From Chromatiales bacterium (GTDB taxonomy: Bacteria > Pseudomonadota > Gammaproteobacteria > JAGRCI01), in contig JAGRGI010000034.1 of the NCBI GenBank assembly GCA_020445565.1, forward strand, positions 1 to 47,398: a DNA stretch of 47,398 bases, written 5' to 3'. Below the pieces are notes generated by a model. It ran no database searches. It saw nothing but the letters and a program-made list of their open reading frames with translations, and was not told the origin of the DNA. Within the stretch, counting starts at the first letter, position 1, and the number at the start of each line of letters is the position of its first letter. Made by a program: the position numbers and the translations under genes. Below are positions 33,507 to 41,465 of the stretch, one piece after another.

Positions 33507-34521
33507 GTTGGCTTACCTCCACCAGCGACGCCGCCGCTTTGTGCCTTTTTGGCAAAGCAGTGAACGCGATCCCCAGGGACAGCAGCAGTGCCAAACCCGC
33601 AGGCCAGGGAAACAGCGGATGCATGGGACGGAATTCGCGCGTATCGCGCAGGCTGGGCTCCAGGCGGTCCAGTTCGTCATAGACCTGCGTCAGTTGTTCG
33701 GTGTCTGTCGCCTGGAAAAAGCGGCCGCCGGTCTCATCGGCGATCGCCTTGAGCGTTTGCGGGTCCAGATCGGGACCCTGGCGCATGAGTGTGCCGAACG
33801 GCGTGCGGACGCCGGTCGTGCCCCCGCCGATGCCGATGGTGTAGACACGCACGCCGGCCTGCGCCGCCAGTTTCGCGGCGGCCAGGGGAGCGATGTTTCC
33901 GGCGGTGTTGGCGCCGTCGGTGAGCAGGATCAGCACCCGGTTGTCCTGCGGTTGGTCCTTCAGCCGCTTGACCGCTACCGCGACGGCATCGCCCACGGCG
34001 GTCTCGCGCCCGGCCAAGCCGATCACCGCCTCACCGAGCAGGGTGCGCACCGTGTCCCGATCATAGGTCAACGGCGTCTGCAGATAGGCGCGGCTGCCGA
34101 ACAGGATCAAGCCGAGACGATCGCCCTCGCGGCGTTCGATGAATCGCCCCGCCACCGCCTTGACCACGTCCAGACGCGTGGCGGCCCGATTGCCCAGGCG
34201 GTAGTCCTCCTGCGCCATGGAGCCGGACACATCCACCGCCAGCATCAGGTCCCGCCCGGCCAGAGGCAGTGGTACGGGCTCGGCCAACCACTGAGGTCTG
34301 GCCGCCGCCAGGGCCAGTAGCGCCCAGATCAGCCAGGCAAGCCCGTGCCGAACCCGGCCGCCAGCCCTGGCGCCCAGGAGGGCGTCGGCAGCACCGAGTT
34401 CGCGCAGAAACGGCAGGCGCAGGGCGCGCCCGCTACCGGCTCGGGCAGCGGGCAGTAACCAGCGCGCCAGCAGCGGCAGGGGCAATGCCGCCAAGACCCA
34501 GGGCCAATCCAGGTAAATCAT
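33496..34521 (-). CDS. BatA-type VWA domain membrane protein
   Basis: 341 aa with membrane helices at about 5-28, 58-76 and near 310-330, and a VWA domain with a complete MIDAS (DVSGSM at 97-102; LLTDGANTAG). Likely binds a divalent metal and a protein partner at the membrane face. ATG 34521 is chosen for GGAGG at good spacing; an upstream in-frame start at 34551 would overlap DUF4381 more. Overlaps the DUF4381 stop by ATGA. Confidence 0.9.
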   Translation of the reverse strand: MIYLDWPWVLAALPLPLLARWLLPAARAGSGRALRLPFLRELGAADALLGARAGGRVRHGLAWLIWALLALAAARPQWLAEPVPLPLAGRDLMLAVDVSGSMAQEDYRLGNRAATRLDVVKAVAGRFIERREGDRLGLILFGSRAYLQTPLTYDRDTVRTLLGEAVIGLAGRETAVGDAVAVAVKRLKDQPQDNRVLILLTDGANTAGNIAPLAAAKLAAQAGVRVYTIGIGGGTTGVRTPFGTLMRQGPDLDPQTLKAIADETGGRFFQATDTEQLTQVYDELDRLEPSLRDTREFRPMHPLFPWPAGLALLLSLGIAFTALPKRHKAAASLVEVSQHAS

Positions 34522-35015
34522 GCGCTTACCTCCCGATTCTGCCGAATCCATTGCGTTGCCAGGGCAGTCAGATCCGCCATGCCCGGCACGTTATCGGGCC
34601 GATAGGGAGCGTCGAGCAGGAGTCGGCCCGGTCCCTGGACAAAACGCCCGCCACCACCGTTGGCGTCGAGAAATTCCAGCCAGGACTCGCCGGTCAGACC
34701 ACCGACGGAATCCTTGCGATAGGCCACCAGGGCAAAACGACGCAACAGCTTGGAGACTTCACGGGCAAAACCGGGAGCACTCTCTTCCCGCAGGTATTCG
34801 GCCTGTAGTTCCGCCAGCTCGGCCAGGGCACGGTCGGCTGCCGCCCGGCGCTGCTTTCTACGCCGCCACCACCGGACCGAGACCAGACTCAAGGCCAGCA
34901 ATACCCCGAGCAACACCCACCATCCCGGCGCCGGCGGCCACCAGGAGACCGGCGAGGGCAAGTGGTAAGGCCGCAGATTCGCCAGGGGATCGGCAGGCAT
35001 GGAAGCGGGATTCAT
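34518..35015 (-). CDS. DUF4381 family membrane protein
   Basis: 165 aa with one membrane helix (about 28-47, PGWWVLLGVLLALSLVSVRWW) followed by a basic, helical cytoplasmic domain (KLLRRFALVAY). Matches DUF4381, regularly found between DUF58 and BatA genes. Overlaps the DUF58 stop and the BatA start by four bases each. No enzymatic motif. Confidence 0.85.
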   Translation of the reverse strand: MNPASMPADPLANLRPYHLPSPVSWWPPAPGWWVLLGVLLALSLVSVRWWRRRKQRRAAADRALAELAELQAEYLREESAPGFAREVSKLLRRFALVAYRKDSVGGLTGESWLEFLDANGGGGRFVQGPGRLLLDAPYRPDNVPGMADLTALATQWIRQNREVSA

Positions 35016-35959
35016 GACAGTCCTCCCACACGTCCGCCGCGCGGCCGCAGGGACTCCATCAGTGTTTCTCCGACGGGCTGATCGGTCCGCAGGCGCACCA
35101 AATGCGTCTGATGGCTCAGCGCCAGCTCCTGAAGCACAGCGACATGGGCTGCGAACCGCTGGTTCCAGCCGTCACGCACCGCACTATTGGCGGTATCGAG
35201 CAGGCCGGTACGTTGATCATCCGCCACCGGGTAGAGGGCAGGCGGCGGCGCCATGGCCTCCAGCGGATCGTGGATGAACACCAGCACCACCTCGCTGTCG
35301 GCGCTGAGTTTGCCGAGCCAATCGACATCCTCCGGACCGATACCGGCAAAATCGCTGAACAGGAACACTAGGCTGCCTGGGCGCACCAGATGCGCCAGTT
35401 GCCGGGCGGCGGCGCCGAGGGAGGCATGGCCGCCCTGCTCCCCCGGCAAGGGGTCCTGAGAAAGGGCCTGCAACAGAGGCAGCAGGCCGCGGGTACGGGT
35501 CACGGGCCTGCGCTCGAAGTGACGGGTCTCGTCAAACACCAGCCCGCCCACCCGGTCGCCCTTGTCGGCGGCGGCCCAGGCCAGCAGGGCCGCGGCGCGG
35601 GCGGCGATCACGGATTTGAAGGCCACGCGGGTACCGAACCGCATGCTGGGCCCCACATCCACCAATAACCACACCGGTCGCTCGCGTTCCTCGCGATAGA
35701 GTTTTACATGGGGTTGACCGGTTCGGGCGGTGACGCGCCAGTCCATATTGCGGGTATCGTCTCCCGGCTGGTAGATGCGCGACTCGTCGAATTCCATACC
35801 CCGACCGCGAAACCGGGACAGATGACCGCCTCCGCGGGTGGCAAAGACCTTGCCCCTGGGCGCTATATCCAGCCGGCGCGCCTGTTGCCGCAAATCGATC
35901 AGCCGATCGAGTTCGACCCGGGCACCATCGCCGTTCGGACTGTCGAACAGGGGATTCAT
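35012..35959 (-). CDS. DUF58 domain protein
   Basis: 315 aa, no membrane helices. DUF58 core with GRGMEFDESRIYQPGDDTRNMDW, KLYREERERPVWLLVDVGPSM (a VWA-like fold) and FLFSDFAGI. Partner of MoxR ATPases in many operons. The ATG at 35959 overlaps the moxR stop (ATGA); the longer frame upstream is antisense-free but lies inside moxR and is not favoured. Confidence 0.9.
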   Translation of the reverse strand: MNPLFDSPNGDGARVELDRLIDLRQQARRLDIAPRGKVFATRGGGHLSRFRGRGMEFDESRIYQPGDDTRNMDWRVTARTGQPHVKLYREERERPVWLLVDVGPSMRFGTRVAFKSVIAARAAALLAWAAADKGDRVGGLVFDETRHFERRPVTRTRGLLPLLQALSQDPLPGEQGGHASLGAAARQLAHLVRPGSLVFLFSDFAGIGPEDVDWLGKLSADSEVVLVFIHDPLEAMAPPPALYPVADDQRTGLLDTANSAVRDGWNQRFAAHVAVLQELALSHQTHLVRLRTDQPVGETLMESLRPRGGRVGGLS

Positions 35960-36966
35960 CAAGGCACCGGCACCTTGTCGAGCAAGGTCTCGACAAACTG
36001 TTGCGGGCTGAGACCACGGGCCTCCGCCGGGTAGGACAGCAGCACCCGGTGACGCAGCACATCGGGAGCCACCGCCTGGATGTCTTCCGGCGAAACATAG
36101 TCGCGTCCGGCCAGCCAGGCCCTGACCCGGGCGCAACGATCCAGGGCCAGGGTGGCGCGCGGGCTGGCACCGAAACGCAGCCAGTCCTCCAATTCGGCTC
36201 CGTACGCCTGTGGCCTGCGGGTCGCCATCACCAGATGGACCAGGTAGTCCTCCACGTCCGGCGAGACATACAGCTTCAGGATCTCTTCCCTGGCGCGGAA
36301 TACGGTGTCCTGGCTGATCGGCGTGATAGCCACATCGCCGTCGCGCGAAAGTGCCTCCAGGCGGTTAAGCCCAAGTATGGCCTTTTCAGTCTCCATGGCC
36401 GGGTAACCCACCTGCACGTGCATCAGAAAGCGGTCCAGCTGGGCCTCGGGGAGTGGATAGGTACCTTCCTGCTCAATGGGGTTCTGGGTCGCCATGACCA
36501 GAAACAACGCCGGCAGCGGGTAGGTCTCCCGCCCTACGGTGACCTGGCGTTCGCCCATGGCCTCCAGCAGCGCCGACTGCACCTTGGCCGGCGCCCGATT
36601 GACCTCGTCGGCAAGCAACAAGTTATGAAACAGTGGCCCTTTGTCGAAGTGGAAGCTGCCGTCTTGGGGCCGGTAAATCTCTGTCCCGGTCAGGTCTCCG
36701 GGCAGCAGATCGGGGGTGAACTGGATTCGGTGAAAATCCCCTTCCAAACCACCGGCCAGGGCCTTTACCGCCTTGGTCTTCGCCAAACCGGGAGCGCCTT
36801 CCACCAGCAGATGCCCATCGGCCAGCAGGGCGATCAGCAGACTCTCAACCAGATCTGACTGTCCCAGAATCTGTTGTTCCACGTGTCGGCGAAGACGCGT
36901 GAACTCCTGCCGCAACGCCACGGAATGATCCGGCGAAGATGCAATCTCCAGCGTCGATGTATTCAT
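35959..36966 (-). CDS. MoxR-family AAA+ ATPase
   Basis: 335 aa. Walker A GAPGLAKT (about 58-65), Walker B LLADEVNRAP, sensor MATQNPIEQEGTYPLPEAQLDRF. MoxR ATPases act as chaperones that remodel or metallate VWA-domain partners, here probably BatA and BatB. ATG 36966 has an AAGGGGG site upstream; the longer frame to 37032 lacks one. First gene of a six-gene, tightly overlapping operon behind a probable sigma-54 promoter. Confidence 0.93.
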   Translation of the reverse strand: MNTSTLEIASSPDHSVALRQEFTRLRRHVEQQILGQSDLVESLLIALLADGHLLVEGAPGLAKTKAVKALAGGLEGDFHRIQFTPDLLPGDLTGTEIYRPQDGSFHFDKGPLFHNLLLADEVNRAPAKVQSALLEAMGERQVTVGRETYPLPALFLVMATQNPIEQEGTYPLPEAQLDRFLMHVQVGYPAMETEKAILGLNRLEALSRDGDVAITPISQDTVFRAREEILKLYVSPDVEDYLVHLVMATRRPQAYGAELEDWLRFGASPRATLALDRCARVRAWLAGRDYVSPEDIQAVAPDVLRHRVLLSYPAEARGLSPQQFVETLLDKVPVP

Positions 36967-37007
36967 GAAACGACCCCCTTGTGTTGTTGAGCGCTTGTTC
37001 CGCCTCA

Positions 37008-37025
37008 CAGCAGGGACCGTACCAA
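37008..37025 (-). promoter_or_regulatory. Probable sigma-54 promoter of the moxR-bat operon
   Basis: On the minus strand TTGGTACGGTCCCTGCTG has GG (37023-37022), exactly 10 bases and GC (37011-37010). Predicted start near 36998, 32 bases before the moxR ATG. AACAAATGAATATT lies about 18 bases further upstream, reminiscent of but not identical to the 11-mer at the other sigma-54 promoters. Confidence 0.55.
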
Positions 37026-37341
37026 CTTCCAATAATGGGAATATTCATTTGTTATTTATGATTTTTCTTAGTGCACAGACGATGTGGACAGCGCCTGACC
37101 AAAAGAAGTTGGTGGAAAAACACCACGGCACTGGGGGATGGCAACCGATGCCGCCAATGTGGGATTTCAACCAAGGTTTCAGCAAATGGTTCATTCAAAC
37201 CAGAAGTAGGCAAATAGGAACCAGGTCTGGATCAGCAGAAATCCCTAACGAGCTGATATACCGAACTCCCCTGACACTGGCATGGTTGCTGCTCCGATAG
37301 CGTGGATGAATTCAGTGAGACCCAGAAACAGGAGCAAGCAA
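37026..37341. other. Intergenic stretch upstream of the moxR operon and the 147-aa gene
   Basis: 316 bases with lower GC than the neighbours. Only a short unconvincing reading frame on the plus strand (no ribosome site). Possibly the enhancer/regulatory zone for the moxR promoter. Confidence 0.4.
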
Positions 37342-37395
37342 ATGAACAATCTGATTCGCGCCTCCTCAGGACCGGAGGTGGACCATGGCTGCTGA
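37342..37395 (+). CDS. 17-residue upstream ORF overlapping the next gene's start
   Basis: Encodes MNNLIRASSGPEVDHGC with an AGGAG site eight bases upstream. It runs through a hairpin that hides the ribosome site of the following gene and terminates 11 bases inside that gene. The layout suggests translational coupling rather than a functional peptide. Confidence 0.4.
   Translation: MNNLIRASSGPEVDHGC
37359..37380 (+). promoter_or_regulatory. Hairpin covering the ribosome-binding site of the 147-aa gene
   Basis: CCTCC (37361-37365) pairs with the Shine-Dalgarno GGAGG (37374-37378) across an 8-base loop; two flanking pairs (one G-U) extend it to seven. Translation of the upstream ORF would open it. 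Confidence 0.45.
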
Positions 37396-37828
37396 TAGCG
37401 CCAACGCTGCCCATTCGGGAGGGATGCGGAACGTCATCGTCGCTATTGCCATCGTCGTGGTGGTTGGCGGCGGCCTGTTGGGCTATAACGCCTACAAGAA
37501 TCGCCCCAACTACTACGAACCGGCGCGGGGTTATCTAAGCGAAGCGGCGGTACATCTTTCGGAAAGCTTCGGTGACGAAAAAGAACTATTGGAACGATTG
37601 CAGCGCGTCCACACCAACCTGGAAAGCACGATCGCCCTGCTGGAAAAGGCCGAAGCGGTGGATCACGCCGACCAGCGTGAAATCGAAACCTTGCGTGTTC
37701 GGCTGAAATCCCTGGAAGACACCCAGCGGCTTTTGAATATGGACCCCAAGGAACTGCACCGCTCTTATGACGCCCTGATCGGCGAAATCAAGGCGCTTTC
37801 GCATCGAATGGACAAACCCGCCGGCTGA
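37385..37828 (+). CDS. Single-pass membrane protein with coiled coil, unrecognised
   Basis: 147 aa: one membrane helix at about residues 16-34 (NVIVAIAIVVVVGGGLLGY), then a helical, probably coiled-coil domain to the end (LLERLQRVHTNLESTIALLEKAE and following). No family recognised. GGAGG six bases before the ATG is paired in a hairpin (37359-37380). Stands alone; a hairpin follows at 37849. May be a periplasmic or cytoplasmic spacer/adaptor protein, which is a guess from shape. Confidence 0.7.
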   Translation: MAADSANAAHSGGMRNVIVAIAIVVVVGGGLLGYNAYKNRPNYYEPARGYLSEAAVHLSESFGDEKELLERLQRVHTNLESTIALLEKAEAVDHADQREIETLRVRLKSLEDTQRLLNMDPKELHRSYDALIGEIKALSHRMDKPAG

Positions 37829-37848
37829 TCGCCTTCTGCCCTTCGGAC

Positions 37849-37883
37849 GCGCCCGATTCGGTTGATTCAGCCCGATCGGGCGC
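37849..37883 (+). terminator. Hairpin after the 147-aa gene
   Basis: Perfect 9-bp stem GCGCCCGAT/ATCGGGCGC (37849-37857 and 37875-37883), loop 17 bases, followed by TTACG. U-tract poor. Confidence 0.5.
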
Positions 37884-38095
37884 TTACGTATGATCCCCTA
37901 CAGCCGGCGTGGGACCCTCTCAGCGAAAACGGCAAGGACAGAGGCTTTGCGATACCCATAACCAAACCACTTGCCCATTTGAATTAGGGGGGTCTTAAAG
38001 CCCCCGCAGTCTCCTGAACGCTATCGGGCATCCGGCATGCGGCTAGAATCGCATAGGGTAAGGACCCCTTTGATCCAAAGGATCACGACCTTCGC

Positions 38096-38455
38096 ATGTC
38101 TCTGGAGCTGTTCAGCTCCTACGCCCACGAAGACCGCGACGCCAAGGAGCGTCTGCTCACCCATCTTCGGCCGTTGGAGCGTCAGGAGATCCTGACTACC
38201 TGGGAAGACGGCCGTATCGACCTGGGCAGCCCCTGGCGCGGGGCCATCAACGAGGCCCTGCTATTGGACACCATCAACGAGATCCCCGTCGAACAACACG
38301 AGTATAAGGGTCCGATGGCCAAGGCCCTGCTGGGCATCGAAGCTCTGGCCGGCAGTGTGGTGACTTGCCGACAGCGAGAATATCAAGGCGCGCTGGACCT
38401 GAAACGGGACACCCTGCACATCGAAATCCCCCATTCTCTGAACGCCAAACTCTGA
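38096..38455 (+). pseudogene. TIR-like gene remnant
   Basis: 119 aa. The first 60 residues resemble the start of a TIR domain (LELFSSYAHEDRDAKERLLTHL, ERQEILTTWEDGRI, SPWRGAINEALL), but the frame departs from the family where the next strand should come, and the last 60 residues (from EIPVEQHEYKGP) are not recognised. No ribosome-binding site; a TGATCC-AAA-GGATCA inverted repeat (38071-38085) sits just before the ATG. Most likely the truncated or fused remains of a TIR effector gene, though a small expressed protein cannot be excluded. Confidence 0.45.
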
Positions 38456-39036
38456 TTCTCTGCCCACTGTCCACCGCAGCGGACATGGTTGATCCAGCCT
38501 TGCGCGCTGGCATGAATTCCCGAAGCTGATGCGACCCTCGCGCCTTTGCGCGTATCGTTCCCCAAGGCGCCGACTGGCCTACATCCCCTGTGTGCCTTTA
38601 TGCGTCGGTGCTTGGGCTGAAAACTGTCGGGTGGGGCATGTTGCCGCCCGCACCGTTACTTCGGACACTGCATTGGAGCAGGCAGCAGGGTGCTGAATCT
38701 GAGCGAAGCCCCTTGCGGGATCGGGAAAGCAGCTGGCCGTATCAGTCCACGCCTTCCCTGGCGGCGGCCCGATTCAACGGCGGCGGTAAACAACAATTTC
38801 CTCGCCCCGTTGTTCGAAAATGAACCACTTCAACCGCTCAGATGTCACGGAATCAGGTTTAAGGCATTTCCTCACGGGTGCCAAGCCCGGACTCCCACTC
38901 CTGCCTGGAAGCCCCCCCAAAACCGGACCATACTAAGCGAACGTTCAGACAATTCCCGCCAATCCATATCGCTCCCGGCGTTCGAAGCCATCGCGCAGAC
39001 AACCCTGAAGTCAAACCCAGCCAGAAGAGAATCAAC
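38456..39036. other. Gene-free stretch
   Basis: 581 bases without a convincing gene on either strand. Reading frames here have no ribosome sites and look like random sequence. Together with the flanking remnants it suggests decayed DNA. Confidence 0.5.
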
Positions 39037-39564
39037 GTGAAGCCAAAATGCCTTCTGTTTATGACCGTGCTCTGTTTCGCTCTACCCTCGATCGCGTATG
39101 TGCAAGAGGTGCCAACAAACACAGACGCCGAGCGCTCGATGATTCTGGTGGAGAAAGACGCGAGCTATCGGGCAGTGTATGACATTCATTCCAAGCGGGA
39201 ATCCGCGGGCATTAACCGCGGGCTGTACTACGCGCGGGGCCTGATCGAGGCATTTCGCAAGCAGGGCGTGGAGGCAAAGCAGTTGGACATCCACCTGGTT
39301 CTGCATGGCGACGCTGCCACGGCTCTACTGATCGACGACACCTATCAAGTAGCCACTCTGGACCCGTTCAGCATCAATCCGAATGGCAAGATCGTGCAGG
39401 ACCTCATCGACCTGGGTGTCAGCGTCGAGATCTGCCACAGCGCCATGAAGAGCAAGGGATGGAAAGCGGCCGATGTGTTACCGGGCGTGGCTATCGTCCA
39501 CGATGGTTATACCCGCCTGATCAAATTACAGAATGACGGGTATGCGCTGGTCGGCGGATTCTGA
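39037..39564 (+). CDS. Secreted DsrE/DsrF-like protein
   Basis: 175 aa, GTG start with a weak AGAGA site. Signal peptide about residues 1-25 (KCLLFMTVLCFALPSIAY), so predicted periplasmic. The remainder resembles DsrE-fold proteins: YYARGLIEAFRKQG, LHGDAATALL, a conserved Cys in VEICHSAMK, then DVLPGVAIVHDG. The cytoplasmic DsrE proteins relay sulfur; periplasmic members are frequent in sulfur-oxidising bacteria but uncharacterised. Neighbours give no pathway. Confidence 0.75.
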   Translation: MKPKCLLFMTVLCFALPSIAYVQEVPTNTDAERSMILVEKDASYRAVYDIHSKRESAGINRGLYYARGLIEAFRKQGVEAKQLDIHLVLHGDAATALLIDDTYQVATLDPFSINPNGKIVQDLIDLGVSVEICHSAMKSKGWKAADVLPGVAIVHDGYTRLIKLQNDGYALVGGF

Positions 39565-39874
39565 GCGTAGCGAGTTCACATCCACGCCAGGGGACAAACA
39601 CCCTTATTCCCCCCCAGATCGAAGCATAAAATTTCTGGTCTGCTCGGCTTACCCGGAATCCACCCCTGCTATTGAGAAAACCACCGCAGCAGGGAGGGAC
39701 CACTTGCTTCCACGACTATTGGTGCCAACACCCTTGCTGCTTTGACTCCTTCCCGATAGCCTTGTCGGAACTACCGCCATTTCCCGGCCAAGCTGCTATA
39801 ACTAATTTAAATTCAAGTAATTCTCCGCCCGGCGACATGCGCCCAAGCCCGTACCGACAAGAGAGGATGCAAGC
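39565..39874. other. Intergenic stretch before the helix-hairpin-helix gene
   Basis: 310 bases. No gene seen. TATAAC near 39794 could be a -10 box, but no -35 is apparent. Confidence 0.35.
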
Positions 39875-40258
39875 GTGAAATCCCACAAACTCCTGAAGAA
39901 AGCCAAAGCCAGCGCCCGCTCTCACTATGTTCGCAAAAAGGAGTTTGCCAAATTGGAAGACGAGGTGAAGACCCTGCGCAAGGCACTTGCGAGGCTGGAA
40001 CGGGATTACGCGCCAAAGGAGACACCAGCCGAAACTTCCGGCGATGCCATCAATGCTGACAGCGATGATTTGAAGATCATCAACGGTATCGGCCCGGTGT
40101 TGGAGCGGAAACTCAACGGCCTGGGTATCACGCGTTTTGCACAGATCGCCGCCTGGTCGCCGGAGGATGTGGAGAAGATCTCCGCGAATCTGGATTTCAA
40201 GGGTCGGATCGAACGGGAAGAGTGGGTTCGGCAGGCTCAGGGCTTGAGCAATCCTTGA
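39875..40258 (+). CDS. Helix-hairpin-helix domain protein
   Basis: 127 aa, GTG start with GAGG eight bases upstream. Basic, coiled-coil-like N-terminal half (about 1-45) and a C-terminal helix-hairpin-helix domain (about 64-122, LKIINGIGPVLERKLNGLGI then FAQIAAWSPEDVEKI). The same domain is appended to various proteins and may bind DNA or protein. Role unknown. Next on the map is a decayed group II intron. Confidence 0.75.
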   Translation: MKSHKLLKKAKASARSHYVRKKEFAKLEDEVKTLRKALARLERDYAPKETPAETSGDAINADSDDLKIINGIGPVLERKLNGLGITRFAQIAAWSPEDVEKISANLDFKGRIEREEWVRQAQGLSNP

Positions 40259-40767
40259 CGGGCGATTTGCCGGTCAGATGCAGGGGGGAATGATTGGTGC
40301 GCGCCTCGCTGGCATACCGACCGAACTGGATCGGCCGCGTCTTGGCAGGATGTGGCGCCAGGCCAAAACGGCCCAGTTGTGTTCCATGCTATCGAAAAAC
40401 TGTCGGATGTCGGCATCAAGCACCCAGATCACCTTCTTGCGAGACACTGCCACATCGACAACATGGTGCAGCAGGGCCGTAAGCTGCTTCCTCTTATCCT
40501 TCTGCGCCGCTTGGCGGACGGCCATCAGACCGGCCGACGCGATTTCCTGGCTCTGGGTCCAGCTCGCGACGTTCTGAGGACCGTTCCCCTTGGGGCATGG
40601 CCCTTCCGCTGGGGCAGTTACCCTGTTGCTCGCGGGTCTCTTCGGTACTATGGCCAGATCCGGCTTCTCGCGCGCACGTGTCCCTCGCGAGACACCGTGC
40701 AGGACGTTCACCCACTATCCTCTGCCAGTTTTACTGAGCGCTTACAGAGCAGCGCGAGGAAGCGCAC
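40259..40767 (-). mobile_element. Decayed group II intron
   Basis: Extends from a GTGCG-type 5' boundary (complement at 40767, reading GTGCGCTTCCTCGCG) through the maturase fragment. The 3' catalytic domains V/VI were not recognised. Limits are approximate. Confidence 0.5.
40274..40711 (-). pseudogene. Group II intron reverse transcriptase/maturase, fragment
   Basis: The N-terminal MNVLHGVSRGTRAREK-like leader and LTALLHHVV segment are typical of group II intron ORFs, and VLDADIRQFFDSMEH is the first catalytic-Asp block of the reverse transcriptase. The residues that normally lie between them (about 100, including the early RT blocks) are missing, and the frame loses similarity right after the block, so the YxDD motif and maturase domain are absent. 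An internal deletion plus 3' truncation; not active. Confidence 0.8.
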
Positions 40768-40863
40768 CCCGCCACAACCATCTTTATTTCAATGATTTAT
40801 AATAATATGCTCCCAGAAGGAACGTGACGCATCGGTGGGATCTGTCGCCGAGGCGGCACACCA

Positions 40864-40878
40864 TTGTGCAGCGCACAA
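40864..40878 (+). promoter_or_regulatory. Palindrome upstream of the phasin promoter
   Basis: TTGTGC-AGC-GCACAA, perfect 6-bp arms, ending eight bases before the -35 box. Shares the TTGTGCA half-site with the larger operator at 40911. Confidence 0.6.
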
Positions 40879-40885
40879 ATTTCCC

Positions 40886-40914
40886 TTGACACCGTCCCTG
40901 GGCAGCGCTATTGT
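40886..40914 (+). promoter_or_regulatory. Sigma-70 promoter of the phasin gene
   Basis: -35 TTGACA (40886-40891), 17-base spacer, -10 TATTGT (40909-40914). The -10 overlaps the first arm of the large palindrome. Confidence 0.75.
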
Positions 40915-40941
40915 GCAATGCAGCAATGATGCATTGCACAA
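40911..40941 (+). promoter_or_regulatory. Operator: 31-bp palindrome overlapping the phasin -10 box
   Basis: Perfect 12-bp arms TTGTGCAATGCA and TGCATTGCACAA around a 7-base spacer. The placement across the -10 and start site implies repression. The PHA-responsive repressor PhaR is the obvious candidate, as it controls phasin genes and binds TGC/GCA-rich sites; no phaR gene is in the window. Confidence 0.65.
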
Positions 40942-40971
40942 ATCTGCGTCATCCAACCCGAGGAGCGAATC

Positions 40972-41367
40972 ATGTTCACCTACAGCAATCCGTTTGAAGC
41001 AATGAGTGGTTTCAACACCAATCTGCTGGACTTGGCCAAGAACCAGTATGAGGCCGCCAAGCAATTGGCAGACATCAATATGCGCACCAGCGAGAAGCTG
41101 ATGCAGAAACAGTTGGAACTGTTCGGCCTCTACCTGCAGGCCAATGCAGATCAGATGGACCTGCTGACCAAGGCCAAGGGTTTCCAGGAACTGTATGCCG
41201 GACAGGCTGAGCTGGCCCGCGGCTTGGCGGAGAAGGTGATGGCCAGCGCCCGCGAGAGCGCGGAAGTCGCCACCGGCGCCCGCGATGAAGTGACCGCCTG
41301 GATGGAAAAGGGCGCCGAGGCCGTCGCCGCCAATCTGAAAGAAGTCACCACGCCGAAAGCGGCCTAA
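40972..41367 (+). CDS. Phasin
   Basis: 131-aa amphipathic helical protein that coats polyhydroxyalkanoate granules. Phasin_2-type sequence: FNTNLLDLAKNQYEAAKQLADINMRTSEKLMQKQLEL, ELYAGQAELARGLAEKVMASARESAEV. GAGG-type ribosome site before ATG. It precedes phaB, with a UUCG hairpin in between, so the two may share a transcript with reduced downstream expression. Confidence 0.92.
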   Translation: MFTYSNPFEAMSGFNTNLLDLAKNQYEAAKQLADINMRTSEKLMQKQLELFGLYLQANADQMDLLTKAKGFQELYAGQAELARGLAEKVMASARESAEVATGARDEVTAWMEKGAEAVAANLKEVTTPKAA

Positions 41368-41393
41368 ACTAGTCGCTTAGCAGCAACGCATCG

Positions 41394-41420
41394 ACCAAGC
41401 TCCTTCGGGAGCTTGGTTCG
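41394..41420 (+). terminator. UUCG-loop hairpin between phasin and phaB
   Basis: 10-bp perfect stem ACCAAGCTCC/GGAGCTTGGT closed by TTCG, followed by TCGTTT. Could terminate most transcripts or stabilise the phasin mRNA, allowing a high phasin:PhaB ratio. Confidence 0.7.
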
Positions 41421-41465
41421 TTTCAAAAACGAGAACATGGCGAAGAACGTCGAAGAGAGGAGAAG

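Noticed and set aside
38025..38045. GG-N10-GC spacing resembling a sigma-54 promoter before the TIR remnant
   Set aside because: Only the dinucleotides match; most other consensus bases differ and the 11-mer is absent.
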